A DNA stretch of 64,000 bases, from the NCBI RefSeq assembly GCF_026262505.1, contig NC_067206.1:35169896-35233895 (forward strand), read 5' to 3'. Shown here piece by piece: positions 47,423 to 56,353 of this stretch. Every line of letters starts with the position of its first letter. Within the stretch, counting starts at the first letter, position 1. The notes below the pieces were generated by a model. It made no database searches, was not told where the DNA came from, and saw only the letters and a program-made list of their open reading frames with translations. Made by a program: the position numbers and the translations under genes. This DNA comes from Trichomonas vaginalis G3. Its lineage: Eukaryota; Parabasalia; Trichomonadida; Trichomonadidae.

Positions 47423-47584
47423 ATGTCAAATGAAACAGCGTCTATGAGAGAAATACAACACAACCGACAACTCATTATGCAAGCTCTAAATAAGAACACA
47501 ACAAACTTTTCAAACTATTCTAAGATATCTGAGTCATTGAAAGAAGGGAAACTTAAAACTGACAATAAACCCAATGACAGATGA
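47423..47584 (+). CDS. Small polar protein, 53 aa, before the fibre gene
   Basis: MSNETASMREIQHNRQLIMQ then ALNKNTTNFSNYSKI and a Lys-rich end. The ATG follows a TTTTATCTATAATAAAA leader. Its end overlaps the start of the fibre region. Possibly a chaperone or base for the fibre, by position only. Confidence 0.45.
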   Translation: MSNETASMREIQHNRQLIMQALNKNTTNFSNYSKISESLKEGKLKTDNKPNDR

Positions 47585-49224
47585 GTTTCTGTTTCAAGAC
47601 AATAAGAACCATACTGTCTGTATAAATCCAACAAAAGGAACTTTAAACGAGAAACCTATAAATGAACTTCTTTTGAAAGCAGATGTTGACAACAAAGCTG
47701 ACAAAGAATATGTAGACGATGCAATAGCAAAAGAAGAAGAAAGAGCTAACAATGCTTATGCAACAAAAGAACATACTCATCCTGAACTAGCAGACAAAAC
47801 ATATGTTGACAATAAAATGTCAAGTGAAGTGACAAGAGCTGAAAACGAATATTCTAAAAAGACTCATATACATTATATTAACAAATACCAAGTCTTAAGG
47901 AAACATTAGAGACAAAAGCAGATAAGACTCATACACATTCTATATCTGATATTACAAACTTACAAGAAACCTTAAACAGGAAAAGTGACGTTGGACATAC
48001 ACATACCATTGCAAATATTACAAACTTACAAGAAACCTTAAACAGGAAAAGTGACGTTGGACATACACATACCATTGCAAATATTACAAACTTACAAGAA
48101 ACCTTAAACAGGAAAAGTGCCGTTGGACATACACATTCTATATCTGAAATAACAGACTTAAACGTTAGCCTTGAAAATAAAGCAGATAAAACATATGTCA
48201 ATGAAATATACCAAAGTTTGATAGGAACAAAAAATATTGAAACTATTGTTGGTGACTTTTCTGTCAATGAAGAAAATAAATATTTTAGATGGCAGTTGGT
48301 ACACTCCTTAAAAAATGGTACACGGCATAAACTCATTCCGAAAAATAACAATGAAATGTATGTAAGCTATAAAAAGAATGATGGTACACAAGTTAAAGTT
48401 CCATTAGACAACAACTGCTACTTAAACTTATATGGAGACGAACAAAAGAAATATTTAAGAGTTTATGAAATGATGGATATGATATTACCTGACCCAGCTC
48501 CAGCACCACATTATTATGACTATGGAGATGACGACAGAACACCACATGTAGATGAACAAAAGCTAACATTATATTTAGATTATTATAGATATAAAAGATA
48601 TAATGCAATAGAAAAAACGAGAATAGTATATTATTATACAGATGACAGAAATAAATATTATAGTCAAGACTTTACCTACCCTGAAAACATAAGATTATAT
48701 TATAAAAAATATTCTGACACAAACCAGAAGAAACCTGAAATAGTTGCACTATATTTTAAGTTCAAAAGAGACAATCCTATAATATCTCATATGTTTGATT
48801 TAATGAACCCAGTAGGTTCTATTTATACATCTATGGAAGCAAGAGGTCCTCAAGTAATGTTTGGTGTTGGTGCATGGGAACAAATAGTCGACAGGTTTTT
48901 GTATTGTGCAAACTCTTCAAAGGAAACAGGTGGAAGTAAAACGATTTCAGGTGAAAATTTACCTGCACACAGTCACTACATAGATTTAAGTACATCTCAA
49001 GCAGGTTGGCATAAGCATAGATATTGGGATTGGTCAGGAATGACAAAAGGTAAAGGATATGATGTTAAAGACGAGTTAAGTTTGCTATAAATTGTTACTG
49101 GAGTGACACTCAGGGAGAAGGAAACCATACACATTTCGTTTCAGGATATACGCAAACAACGGGACAAAGTAAAGAATACATGCCACCTTACATGACAGTT
49201 TACGCATGGTATAGAATTGCTTAG
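47574..49224 (+). pseudogene. Phage tail-fibre/collar-like protein (fossil)
   Basis: The N-terminal part has Lys-Ala-Asp and Tyr-Val-Asp repeats (LADKTYVDNKMSSEVTRAE), then tandem trimeric-fibre repeats of about 20 residues built on THTHSISDITNLQETL (three near-identical DNA units between 47,940 and 48,140). The C-terminus carries the collar-type domain: NPVGSIYTSMEARGPQVMFG, WEQIVDRFLYCANSS, ENLPAHSH and EYMPPYMTVYAW, as in T4 gp10/gp12-type and microcystin-dependent-type proteins. Likely receptor binding. Broken, about two breaks. Confidence 0.75.
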
Positions 49225-50178
49225 TCGTCATTTTCAACTTCTTTAGCATATTCGTCAGGAGTTGTCTTATATTTGTTAGGAACTGTCTTTGAAAGTATAC
49301 CACCTTGAACTTTGACAAGTTTGAAACGAGGTCTGGCAATAGTAGTTTTATCTTCTGCTTGCAGTGTGTACATTTTGCCATGTTTGCCTAAAACTTCATA
49401 ATATTCTCTTGTATACTTTCTTCTATTTTTACGAACACGAATGTGAGTACCTGTCGGGTTCCCATTGTTGTCATAGTCAATAGTATTTTCATATGGGTCG
49501 CGTTTAGGTATTTCTATTTTTACTTTGTCACCTTTCTGAAGTTTGAAGCCCGGCATTCTTTCTTGTTTGTCTCTTTTGACTAAATTATTAAATATATAGT
49601 CTTTCTCTAAGTCAGGTTGTTTTTCATTTCTTCGGGGAGTGGTTTCCCAAACCTTTTTGTTTACGGTTATTGTAAATATTTAAAACTTGTCTCATCTTTG
49701 CCATGGAGAAGTGTCTATACTTGTCGTCATATGACATTTCATTTGCTTCACCACCTTGTGGTTGGTTTAAGTCTCTTAACATTTTTATACAACCGTCAAT
49801 GACACCAAGAGCAGAATGGTTTTGGTCGACAATGAAATATTGGTTTACATTTTTTGAACGCAGATAGTTTTTTACATCATCTGATTTGAAAGAACTTTCA
49901 CAGTCAGATGTCAGTTTTGTTGGATGGTATTTGTCAACGAATATTGTCAAAGCAGTTTTCACATCTAAAATATTTTTGGACCATAATGGTATGGCTTCAC
50001 AGTATCTTGTGTTTTGACCAACAAATATTAACCAGTATGGAGGTCCATCTGTTCTAACTCTCGGAATGTTTTCCAAGATATCCATAAACCAAGCATTTGG
50101 TGTTGAACTAAAGATTTTTATCATGAGTGCTTTCTTTGTCGCTTTAGAAACATAGGGGTCCTTGTTCGGATTCGTCAT
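49221..50178 (-). pseudogene. Retroviral-type integrase, Maverick D (fossil)
   Basis: Rve-type core: WFMDILENIPR, YWLIFVGQNTRYCEAIPLW, TKLTSDCESSFKSDDVKNYL, DQNHSALGVIDGCIKMLRDL. C-terminal SH3-like domain: GDKVKIEIPKRDPYEN and YYEVLGKHGKMYTLQ. Same fold order as the Maverick B integrase, strongly diverged. Broken about once; its end touches the end of the convergent fibre gene. Confidence 0.85.
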
Positions 50179-50195
50179 TTTTTACCCTATAAGAA

Positions 50196-50597
50196 ATGGG
50201 TTTATTTGGCGCATTAGCAGGAGTCGCATCCAGATTTTTACCCGCAGTGGGAACAATAGCCAGAGGTGCATTTGGAATTGGAAGGAAGATTTTGAGTACA
50301 TTAGGTATACTTAAAGAGAAAGCACAACCTATTATACAAACTGTACAGAAAGGTTGGGATGTAGCACGAGATGCAACAAATCTTATTCCAAATCCTGAAA
50401 CAAGAGGAAAAGTTCAAGGATGGATGGACAATGTAGGAAGACAAGCAGGAAACTATTATAACAAAGCAAATGACTACTATAACCAAGCAGGACACTATAT
50501 GGACCAAGGTGAAAGATTCTTTAACAGAGGATATAACCATGCACAACAGTGGGTAAACAATAACCAACCTCAACCGCCTCAAACGTGGGGAATGTAA
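50196..50597 (+). CDS. Gly-rich amphipathic virion-type protein, 133 aa
   Basis: Intact. N-terminal hydrophobic/Gly helix (MGLFGALAGVASRFLPAVGT), basic amphipathic helix (GIGRKILSTLGILKEKAQ), then repeats rich in Asn, Tyr and Gln (YYNKANDYYNQAGHYMDQ), and a Pro/Gln end. Same general design as 46,308 and 36,544. Divergent from integrase with a 17-bp gap. Confidence 0.5.
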   Translation: MGLFGALAGVASRFLPAVGTIARGAFGIGRKILSTLGILKEKAQPIIQTVQKGWDVARDATNLIPNPETRGKVQGWMDNVGRQAGNYYNKANDYYNQAGHYMDQGERFFNRGYNHAQQWVNNNQPQPPQTWGM

Positions 50598-50615
50598 ATT
50601 TTTTACTGAGATGAA

Positions 50616-50768
50616 ATGAACAATACAGCATTGAGACAAATGAGTTCAAGATGGATTTGTCGGCTTCCAGCAGTTACACCACGTGTTTGTCAAGTTCTTC
50701 CTATACCTCAGGAAGTTTTAGACCGACTTAAAAAACCTAAACAACCAGTTGAAAACAAACCAAACTAA
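50616..50768 (+). CDS. Small basic protein, 50 aa
   Basis: MNNTALRQMSSRWICRLPAV then PRVCQVLPIPQEVLDRL and a Lys/Pro tail. Preceded by TTTTTTACTGAGATGAA, exactly repeated before the next gene at 50,788; the conserved leader supports both as real genes. Confidence 0.5.
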   Translation: MNNTALRQMSSRWICRLPAVTPRVCQVLPIPQEVLDRLKKPKQPVENKPN

Positions 50769-50787
50769 AATTTTTTACTGAGATGAA

Positions 50788-51372
50788 ATGACCGAAGAAG
50801 TTGAAACGGTAGATTTGACACCACAAACAAAAAGTTCAGAACCATTGTCAAAACCTGTCAAAGAACTTACAGATGAAGAGAAAAATTCAATAATAGAAAG
50901 TGCCAGGTCTGGAAATACAAACCCTAACTATAAAGTCACTTTTCATAGAAATGGAACGGCTAGTATCTCAAAAAAGAAACAGACTCTCACAAATAAAATA
51001 TTGAAGTCTGAAGGAGCTTTCGAGACAACAGATGGAAAAGTTTACTTCACTGACCAACAGTTCATTATAGAACATCTCATTGACTTAGAGTCGAAATATT
51101 CTAAACTTTACAACAAACACAAAAAGTTGAAAGGAAAACAAAAACAAATGGCATATGATATTTATGAAGATGTTGACGACACAACTGTTCCTGCAAGTGA
51201 AGTAAAGTCAGAGGAACCGAAAAGTGACGAAAAACCGATAGAAGAAGAAAAACCAAAAACTGAAGATAAACCAAAACCAAAGTTTAGTTTCCAAACTAAA
51301 CCAAGTCAACCTTCATTAGCTGGTATGGGTTGGCGTCAAAGACTTATGGCAGCAGGCGGTTATGTAAAGTAA
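50788..51372 (+). CDS. KDG-family-like acidic protein, 194 aa
   Basis: Intact. Helix then YKVTFHRNGTASISKKKQ (the small DG-turn domain seen at 8,539, 11,110 and 37,357), a coiled coil (IEHLIDLESKYSKLYNKHKK), a long Glu/Lys/Pro linker and a basic C-terminus (GMGWRQRLMAAGGYVK). Same leader as 50,616. Function unknown. Confidence 0.55.
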   Translation: MTEEVETVDLTPQTKSSEPLSKPVKELTDEEKNSIIESARSGNTNPNYKVTFHRNGTASISKKKQTLTNKILKSEGAFETTDGKVYFTDQQFIIEHLIDLESKYSKLYNKHKKLKGKQKQMAYDIYEDVDDTTVPASEVKSEEPKSDEKPIEEEKPKTEDKPKPKFSFQTKPSQPSLAGMGWRQRLMAAGGYVK

Positions 51373-51403
51373 AGAAAAAAAATATTTTTTTATTTTTATA
51401 AAA

Positions 51404-53554
51404 ATGCCCCCATATAGAATGGATAGAAAGTCTGCTAGAATAAAAGCAGAGTTACAAAGATATGGTTGGAGAGTTTCGAAGAATTTTAAATATAGGAAGG
51501 GAAGACCCATAAAAGTCTATGACAAATTGTCTGGTCTTCGCTACGAAATGGATTTGGAAACAGCACGTGCCAATTATCCAAACAGACTAGAGAGGTTAGA
51601 AGAAGAACGTCTTATGGACATGCCTTTCGATGTTAGTGAACCTCAAGTTGAAGGACACGACGGCTTTGCCAGATTCTACTGGAAACATGACGAACAATTG
51701 CATCCTTTGAGAAGGAAAAAAGGAAAAGGTGAAGACGCACATGCTCCCATGGAAAGAACAAGATATGCATATGAAAAGTATCGTGAAGTTAGAAGTCAAA
51801 TTACATCTGGTCGAACCTTTACAGTAAACTTTGACGAAGGAAAGAACAAAGAAGGCTTCATGGGAGTACTTGCTGCAATTCAAGACGGAAATAAGAAAGG
51901 ACACAATCTCAGATTGACCATAACAGATTTGGATGGTCACATTTACTATGCACATGGCAATGAACAAACAGCCGCAAAACTTCTTGACGCTTTCAAGACT
52001 ACAAAGAGAGAACAAATGGTTGACTCCGACTCAGACATTTTGAATGCAATTGAAGGAATTGCAAGTGTCAAGTTCGAATGGTACCAACCTAACCCTCAAG
52101 CAGTCAGACAACATGCTGGATACTTCCCGTTCATAAATAAGTCTGACATTGACTTGACAAGGTATGGAATTTACAATTCAATTGAAACAATTGTCAATGA
52201 ACCTTGCATTCTTACATGTCTCAGGAACTCTGGTCTTGTTACAGATGAGAAGATGAAGTATCTTGAGTCATGTGTGAAGACAAGGTACATTCTCAGAGGT
52301 CAATTGGCAAAAATTGCACCGTTGGCAAATGTCAATATCCGAGTCAACATACCTACAGCTAAAGGTTCTTCACATGACGACTATGTTGTTGACAAAGACT
52401 TACCATGGTTGAAGATTGTAATTGTCCACAACCACTTCATGTTGAACGAAAGTCTTACAAACCCATTCTTTGGTAAAAGTAAGTGCAACATTGTCAGAGC
52501 TGTAAACATTCTTTTCGAGAAAGGTTTGTTGGAACCAATTCCAGATGACAAGCTGACAGAAACTTTTGTACCAAAAGACGAAACAAACTTTTCATTGTTA
52601 GCAAGACCAAAAGTTGTTCCAGACAAAGTTCTAGTACAAAAGAAGTACACAGTTCCACAAGGGTTGGTATGTTCGGATACCAACCTGAACCAGAAGAACT
52701 TCCAATGAGGTTGCAAGAACTTCAAGATGCTATAAACAAACTTCCATTGAGACATCCAATTGACGTCAAATTGTATTGGAGAGCATCTGAGTTAGGTCAG
52801 AAGGTTTTATATGAAACAGGTTGCTTCGACGATGTTTATGAGATAACAGGAGAAGTTTCTCAGAAGATAAGAGACTCACTTGAATTTCCACAAACTGGAC
52901 CAATTGGTTGCGACAAGTTCGACTCAGATGAAAAGATATACTATGTCGACCTTAACGCTGCATACATGAGGTTTGTCCAATATATTCCGACTGGAATTCC
53001 AAACGAAGATGGTGAGTTCCCGGGAAGGAACTATACAGTTGGAAAAGTCATACAACAACTGTATGATATTAGGAAAGCTTCAAACCCCAAACTTGCAATG
53101 ACACTCAAATTGCTTATGAATTCGACATGGGGATATTCCATTAAGAAACCTCAAGAGATGAAGAGTAAACATTATGAGAAGGTCGACAACTTTGTTGAAA
53201 GGTTTTCTCCTTTTGTTTTGAAGTACGAATTCACTCAAGGTCAAAGTGGCTTAGTAACCACATTAAAACCTATTGTCGAACATTGGTCTTACCCTCAGTT
53301 CGCAAAGGCAGTCCTTGACATACAACAAATTCTTCTCCGAAGTCAAATCGAAAGTGAAGGTTTACTATGAGAACATTGACGCACTCATGACGAACGAAGA
53401 AGGATACAACAAACTCATTGAAATGGGTTTAGTCGGTGAGAAGATGGGTCAATTCAAATTGGACAAAATTTTCACCGAAGTTCATTTCCTCTCCAAGCGT
53501 AAGTACTGGGGTGTTAAAGAAGATGGTGAAATAGTTAAACATTGCATGAAATAA
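51404..53554 (+). pseudogene. polB: Family B DNA polymerase, Maverick D (fossil, diverged)
   Basis: Long N-terminal part (MPPYRMDRKSARIKAELQRY; then NKSDIDLTRYGIYNSIE and a segment aligned with the A/B polymerase, IVIVHNHFMLNESL against LLLVEDHYMLNERL). Polymerase-type motifs follow: IYYVDLNAAYMRF (A), LKLLMNSTWGYS (B), YYENIDALM (C). Broken, several breaks. The leader is early-type (ATATTTTTTTATTTTTATAA). Confidence 0.8.
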
Positions 53555-53576
53555 AAAATTTTTATTCGAATTTGAA

Positions 53577-53822
53577 TTAAAATGTGGGAATTCTTGGGAA
53601 CGGGAAAGGCTTATTTACTTGAGGAACAGGTAAAGGTGGTGGAGGTGGAGGTGGTGGCAACCAGTCCATTTTATATTCCTTCCTAGCTAATTTCCGTTTA
53701 ATTTCATGGTCGCCCTCGGAGTCTTTGAATCGGACAGGTCGAGTTACACCATTCTTGGTCTCAAACTCATATATAACCTGTTTGTCTGTATTTTCGTCGA
53801 CTATGGCACGAGACACGAACAT
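53577..53822 (-). CDS. Small protein with poly-Pro tail, 81 aa
   Basis: The ATG at 53,822 (MFVSRAIVDENTDKQVIYEF) is preferred over upstream non-ATG codons. Middle KDSEGDHEIKRKLARKEYKM, then a run of eight prolines and a short Pro/Phe end. Divergent from 53,853 with a 30-bp shared promoter. Unrecognised. Confidence 0.5.
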   Translation of the reverse strand: MFVSRAIVDENTDKQVIYEFETKNGVTRPVRFKDSEGDHEIKRKLARKEYKMDWLPPPPPPPPLPVPQVNKPFPFPRIPTF

Positions 53823-53827
53823 TGACC

Positions 53828-53852
53828 AAACGGACAAAAAGTGTCATTTCGG
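53828..53852 (+). promoter_or_regulatory. Host-type promoter (M3-like plus Inr)
   Basis: AAACGGACAAAAAGTG followed by TCATTTCGG, 3 bases before the ATG at 53,853. It fits the trichomonad pattern of an ACGG block and Inr with a very short leader. It decides the start at 53,853 rather than the upstream GTG. Confidence 0.55.
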
Positions 53853-54116
53853 ATGGTCAAGCAGCCAATCGCATTCGAGCACTTCGAAGAAGCCTTACGT
53901 TCCAAGGGAGAGGGTGTCTGGTGCAAGGCAGAGGTCATGAGACTCTACGAGCAGTACATCCTCAATGCCTGGGAGGACAAATCGTCCTTGAATTGGCAAT
54001 TCTACCAACTCCTCTGGGACGACCTCCTACGCAACTGGGATAACGAAAGAGCCCAATTCAAAGGTCGGGAGCTAATTTTCCAAATTACCATTAATAGTGC
54101 CTACTTATCCAACTAA
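53853..54116 (+). CDS. Small Trp-rich protein, 87 aa
   Basis: MVKQPIAFEHFEEALRSKGE, then WCKAEVMRLYEQYILNAWED and WQFYQLLWDDLLRNWDNERA. All-helical, aromatic, acidic. GC-richer codons than the polB region. A resemblance in style (not proven homology) to 57,206. Unrecognised. Confidence 0.55.
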   Translation: MVKQPIAFEHFEEALRSKGEGVWCKAEVMRLYEQYILNAWEDKSSLNWQFYQLLWDDLLRNWDNERAQFKGRELIFQITINSAYLSN

Positions 54117-54163
54117 ACACTTAAATTTACTTGGGGTTTCCCCCTAAAATAATTTTTTTACTC

Positions 54164-54856
54164 TTAGAACCACTCGAGGTTCTCCTTACGGTTGTTGAGC
54201 TTGTCACCGTCAATGTGTCTGACCTTCGTCTTCTTGCCTGGATTTGGAACCCATTGAATTGCGACAAGCTTGCCCATGGAGATTGAACCGCGATTCCGAA
54301 GGTTAAGGTTCAAGTGTCCCAAGTTGTTGAGGACTGGGGTAAGAACCTTGCCTGTCTCCTTGTTGCGGATTTGGTATGGGTAGGGTTGGGAAATTTCGTA
54401 ACCGTCATCGGCAACAAGGGTTGCCCATGTAGCGGCTTCAGGAACTTCTTCGTGTTTCTCTTCTTCCTCTTCTTCCTCTTCTTCCTCGACAATTCCTTCT
54501 TCAATTTGGTACTCACGAAGTACGGTGTTGCATGTTCTGTCCTTTCCGAGTACCTTCCAGATGGCGTCTATCTCTTCGAAGAAACGGTAGATGAGTCTGG
54601 CAAGGTCTCGGTTCTCTCTCTCGTAATTGCGCAAGGTTTCCGTGAAATCGTTCAGGCATTTCTCATTGGAAGCTTGGTTCATGAGGACATCGGCTTTGAG
54701 ATTGGTCATCTCTGTCATAAGACTACTTTGGAGAGTCTTAATGGTGTTTGTCAGATGAGCTTTCAATTGGGCAATTTGAATTTGAACTGGGCGCTTGTCT
54801 GGCAACCTTGAAAGGACATCTGCTATTGTGTTCGGCTTCGGTGCTTGTTCGGACAT
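54164..54856 (-). CDS. Coiled-coil protein with acidic linker and HNH/NUMOD4-like end, 230 aa
   Basis: Intact. Helical coil (about 20-110; LKAHLTNTIKTLQSSLMTEM), a run of ten Glu (about 126-135), then a C-terminal domain: YQIRNKETGKVLTPVLNN, GKLVAIQWVPNPGKK, and VRHIDGDKLNNRKENLEW. The last motif closely matches the HNH homing-endonuclease signature of phages. An Inr (TCATTTTTTCG) sits just before the ATG. Function: DNA-binding or nicking is possible; a virion coat role is also possible. Confidence 0.7.
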   Translation of the reverse strand: MSEQAPKPNTIADVLSRLPDKRPVQIQIAQLKAHLTNTIKTLQSSLMTEMTNLKADVLMNQASNEKCLNDFTETLRNYERENRDLARLIYRFFEEIDAIWKVLGKDRTCNTVLREYQIEEGIVEEEEEEEEEEKHEEVPEAATWATLVADDGYEISQPYPYQIRNKETGKVLTPVLNNLGHLNLNLRNRGSISMGKLVAIQWVPNPGKKTKVRHIDGDKLNNRKENLEWF

Positions 54857-54888
54857 CGAAAAAATGAAGTGGTTTGAGAATGGCGGTT

Positions 54889-55471
54889 TTACTTCAAAAA
54901 GCTTGTTATGACAGTTATGTCATACAACAAGTTTAAAATAATATCTTGTTCTTCTTCTGAACGTTTGTTGTCTCTTCCGATAAAAGTTTCGAACATGAGA
55001 ACCAAAAAACGTTTTTTGAGATTGCGGAAGAGTTCAGGCAAACGTTCATATTCTGGATATGTTGGGAGCAGTTCAAAACATCTGAGCTGACTTTCGGACA
55101 AAATTGGGACAATGTCAGAAAATTCATCTTTGGTCGGACTGCTTGAAGGTAAGTCCCTTACATGTAAGTAGCTCTGGTAAAGTCTTCTCATTTCTGCTAA
55201 CTTCTGGAGTATAGCTTCGTAATTTAAGAGTTTTAATTTTAATTGTCTTATTCCTCTCTTGACATCTAAACGGTAAGTATCCATGAGGTCAAGAGTAGCT
55301 TTGGTAGCTTTAAGTGGAGCTATCTCTCTTGACTTGTGCAATTTTGGTTGCAATTGTGGTTTGAGCTCCTTCAAGTTCGCCGTCTATGTCGTTCTCAACA
55401 CCTTCAACCATAGCTTGAAACTCTTCATCGGTCCATTGAGTTTGGTGTGGGACGAATTTAACTTGCTTCAT
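54889..55471 (-). pseudogene. Helical protein of Maverick D (fossil)
   Basis: Minus-strand region from the ATG at 55,471 (MKQVKFVPHQTQWTDEEFQA). Later segments TYRLDVKRGIRQLKLKLLNY and FSDIVPILSESQLRCFELL are helical and charged. Broken about once. Unrecognised. Confidence 0.45.
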
Positions 55472-55494
55472 TCAAACAATGAAAAAAAATGTTT

Positions 55495-55698
55495 TTACTC
55501 TAAACATGCCATGTATATGGCTATAAGAAACTTACCAGAAGGCTTCTTCTTCACACGAGTCTCTGGTAACTTGAGAGTTCTTGTTGGAGTTGGGTCTGGA
55601 ATTTCAATTCTTGCCACCATAAACTGTGTATTGACCGAACTTGCATTTGCAGGAAGACCGGTCACTACAAGGTTCACAGTTGAAATAGTTGTACTCAT
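55495..55698 (-). CDS. Small beta-type protein, 67 aa
   Basis: MSTTISTVNLVVTGLPANAS then VARIEIPDPTPTRTL and a basic Pro segment. Intact frame. An Inr-like TCACTTTTTT occurs about 35 nt upstream. Unrecognised; GC-richer codons as in its neighbours. Confidence 0.45.
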   Translation of the reverse strand: MSTTISTVNLVVTGLPANASSVNTQFMVARIEIPDPTPTRTLKLPETRVKKKPSGKFLIAIYMACLE

Positions 55699-55754
55699 AC
55701 CTGGTGAGTACGAGTGTGAGTAAAAACATAAAAAAGTGAGTTAAAATGAGATGT

Positions 55755-56129
55755 TTACTGAACTGGCTGAATGTCGCCTTCACAGGTTATGTAGAACGGC
55801 TGACCAGAGAAGTGAAGGAGAGACTGAATTGCCAATTTCATATGGGGTAGGGGGTTCTCCTTGTTTGGTATTTTTATCCAAGGACGTTTGTTTAGGAACT
55901 TAACAAGAGCTTCTCTTTTGGCGTCCTTTATGCCATCGTAGGCTGTCCCGTCTGGTATTTGAATTGGAATTCCAGTCGAAGTCTCGAGCTGAAGTGTAGA
56001 CCTTCCAGAAATAGTGGTGAACTTGACCTTGGGCTTCATTACCTTGCGCAAGTAGTCTTTTACGCAGTCGTTAATTTCAATTAGGTAAATTGCCTCGTCA
56101 AGTCTTTCTTGCATTCCAAGTTCTTCCAT
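55755..56129 (-). CDS. Small alpha/beta protein, 124 aa
   Basis: The frame stays open further upstream, but that part is the 22-bp repeat, so the ATG at 56,129 (MEELGMQERLDEAIYLIEIN) is taken. Core: VKFTTISGRSTLQLETSTGI, ALVKFLNKRPWIKIPNKENP, MKLAIQSLLHFSG. Unrecognised. Confidence 0.5.
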   Translation of the reverse strand: MEELGMQERLDEAIYLIEINDCVKDYLRKVMKPKVKFTTISGRSTLQLETSTGIPIQIPDGTAYDGIKDAKREALVKFLNKRPWIKIPNKENPLPHMKLAIQSLLHFSGQPFYITCEGDIQPVQ

Positions 56130-56345
56130 CCGACAGGAAAATATTTTCCCGACAAAGGGAAAAATTTTTCCTTCCGACAGGAAGAACTCTTCCAGTTGTC
56201 CGTCCGTAAACCATTCAAATTTTCGAAAATTGAGAACTTTTTGGTCGAACTTCAGAAAAACTTTTCCTTCCGACAGAAAAAGTTTTTCCTTCCGACAGGA
56301 AAAGTTTTTCCTTCCGACAGGAAAAATTTTTCCTTCCGACAGGAC
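56127..56345. repeat. Self-complementary 22-bp repeats between divergent genes
   Basis: Core CCTTCCGACAGGAA flanked by A/T runs, so each unit is a small hairpin (TTTTTCCT, loop, AGGAAAAA). Six copies: about 56,130, 56,174 and a regular block with CGACAG at 56,271, 56,293, 56,315 and 56,337 (22-bp steps). It fills the space between the genes at 56,129 and 56,354. It could bind a regulator or form hairpins. Confidence 0.8.
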
Positions 56346-56353
56346 ACAAACGG

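Noticed and set aside
54314-54811. 165-codon plus-strand frame
   Set aside because: Antisense shadow of the HNH-tailed coiled-coil gene; hydrophobic runs mirror the poly-Glu codons.
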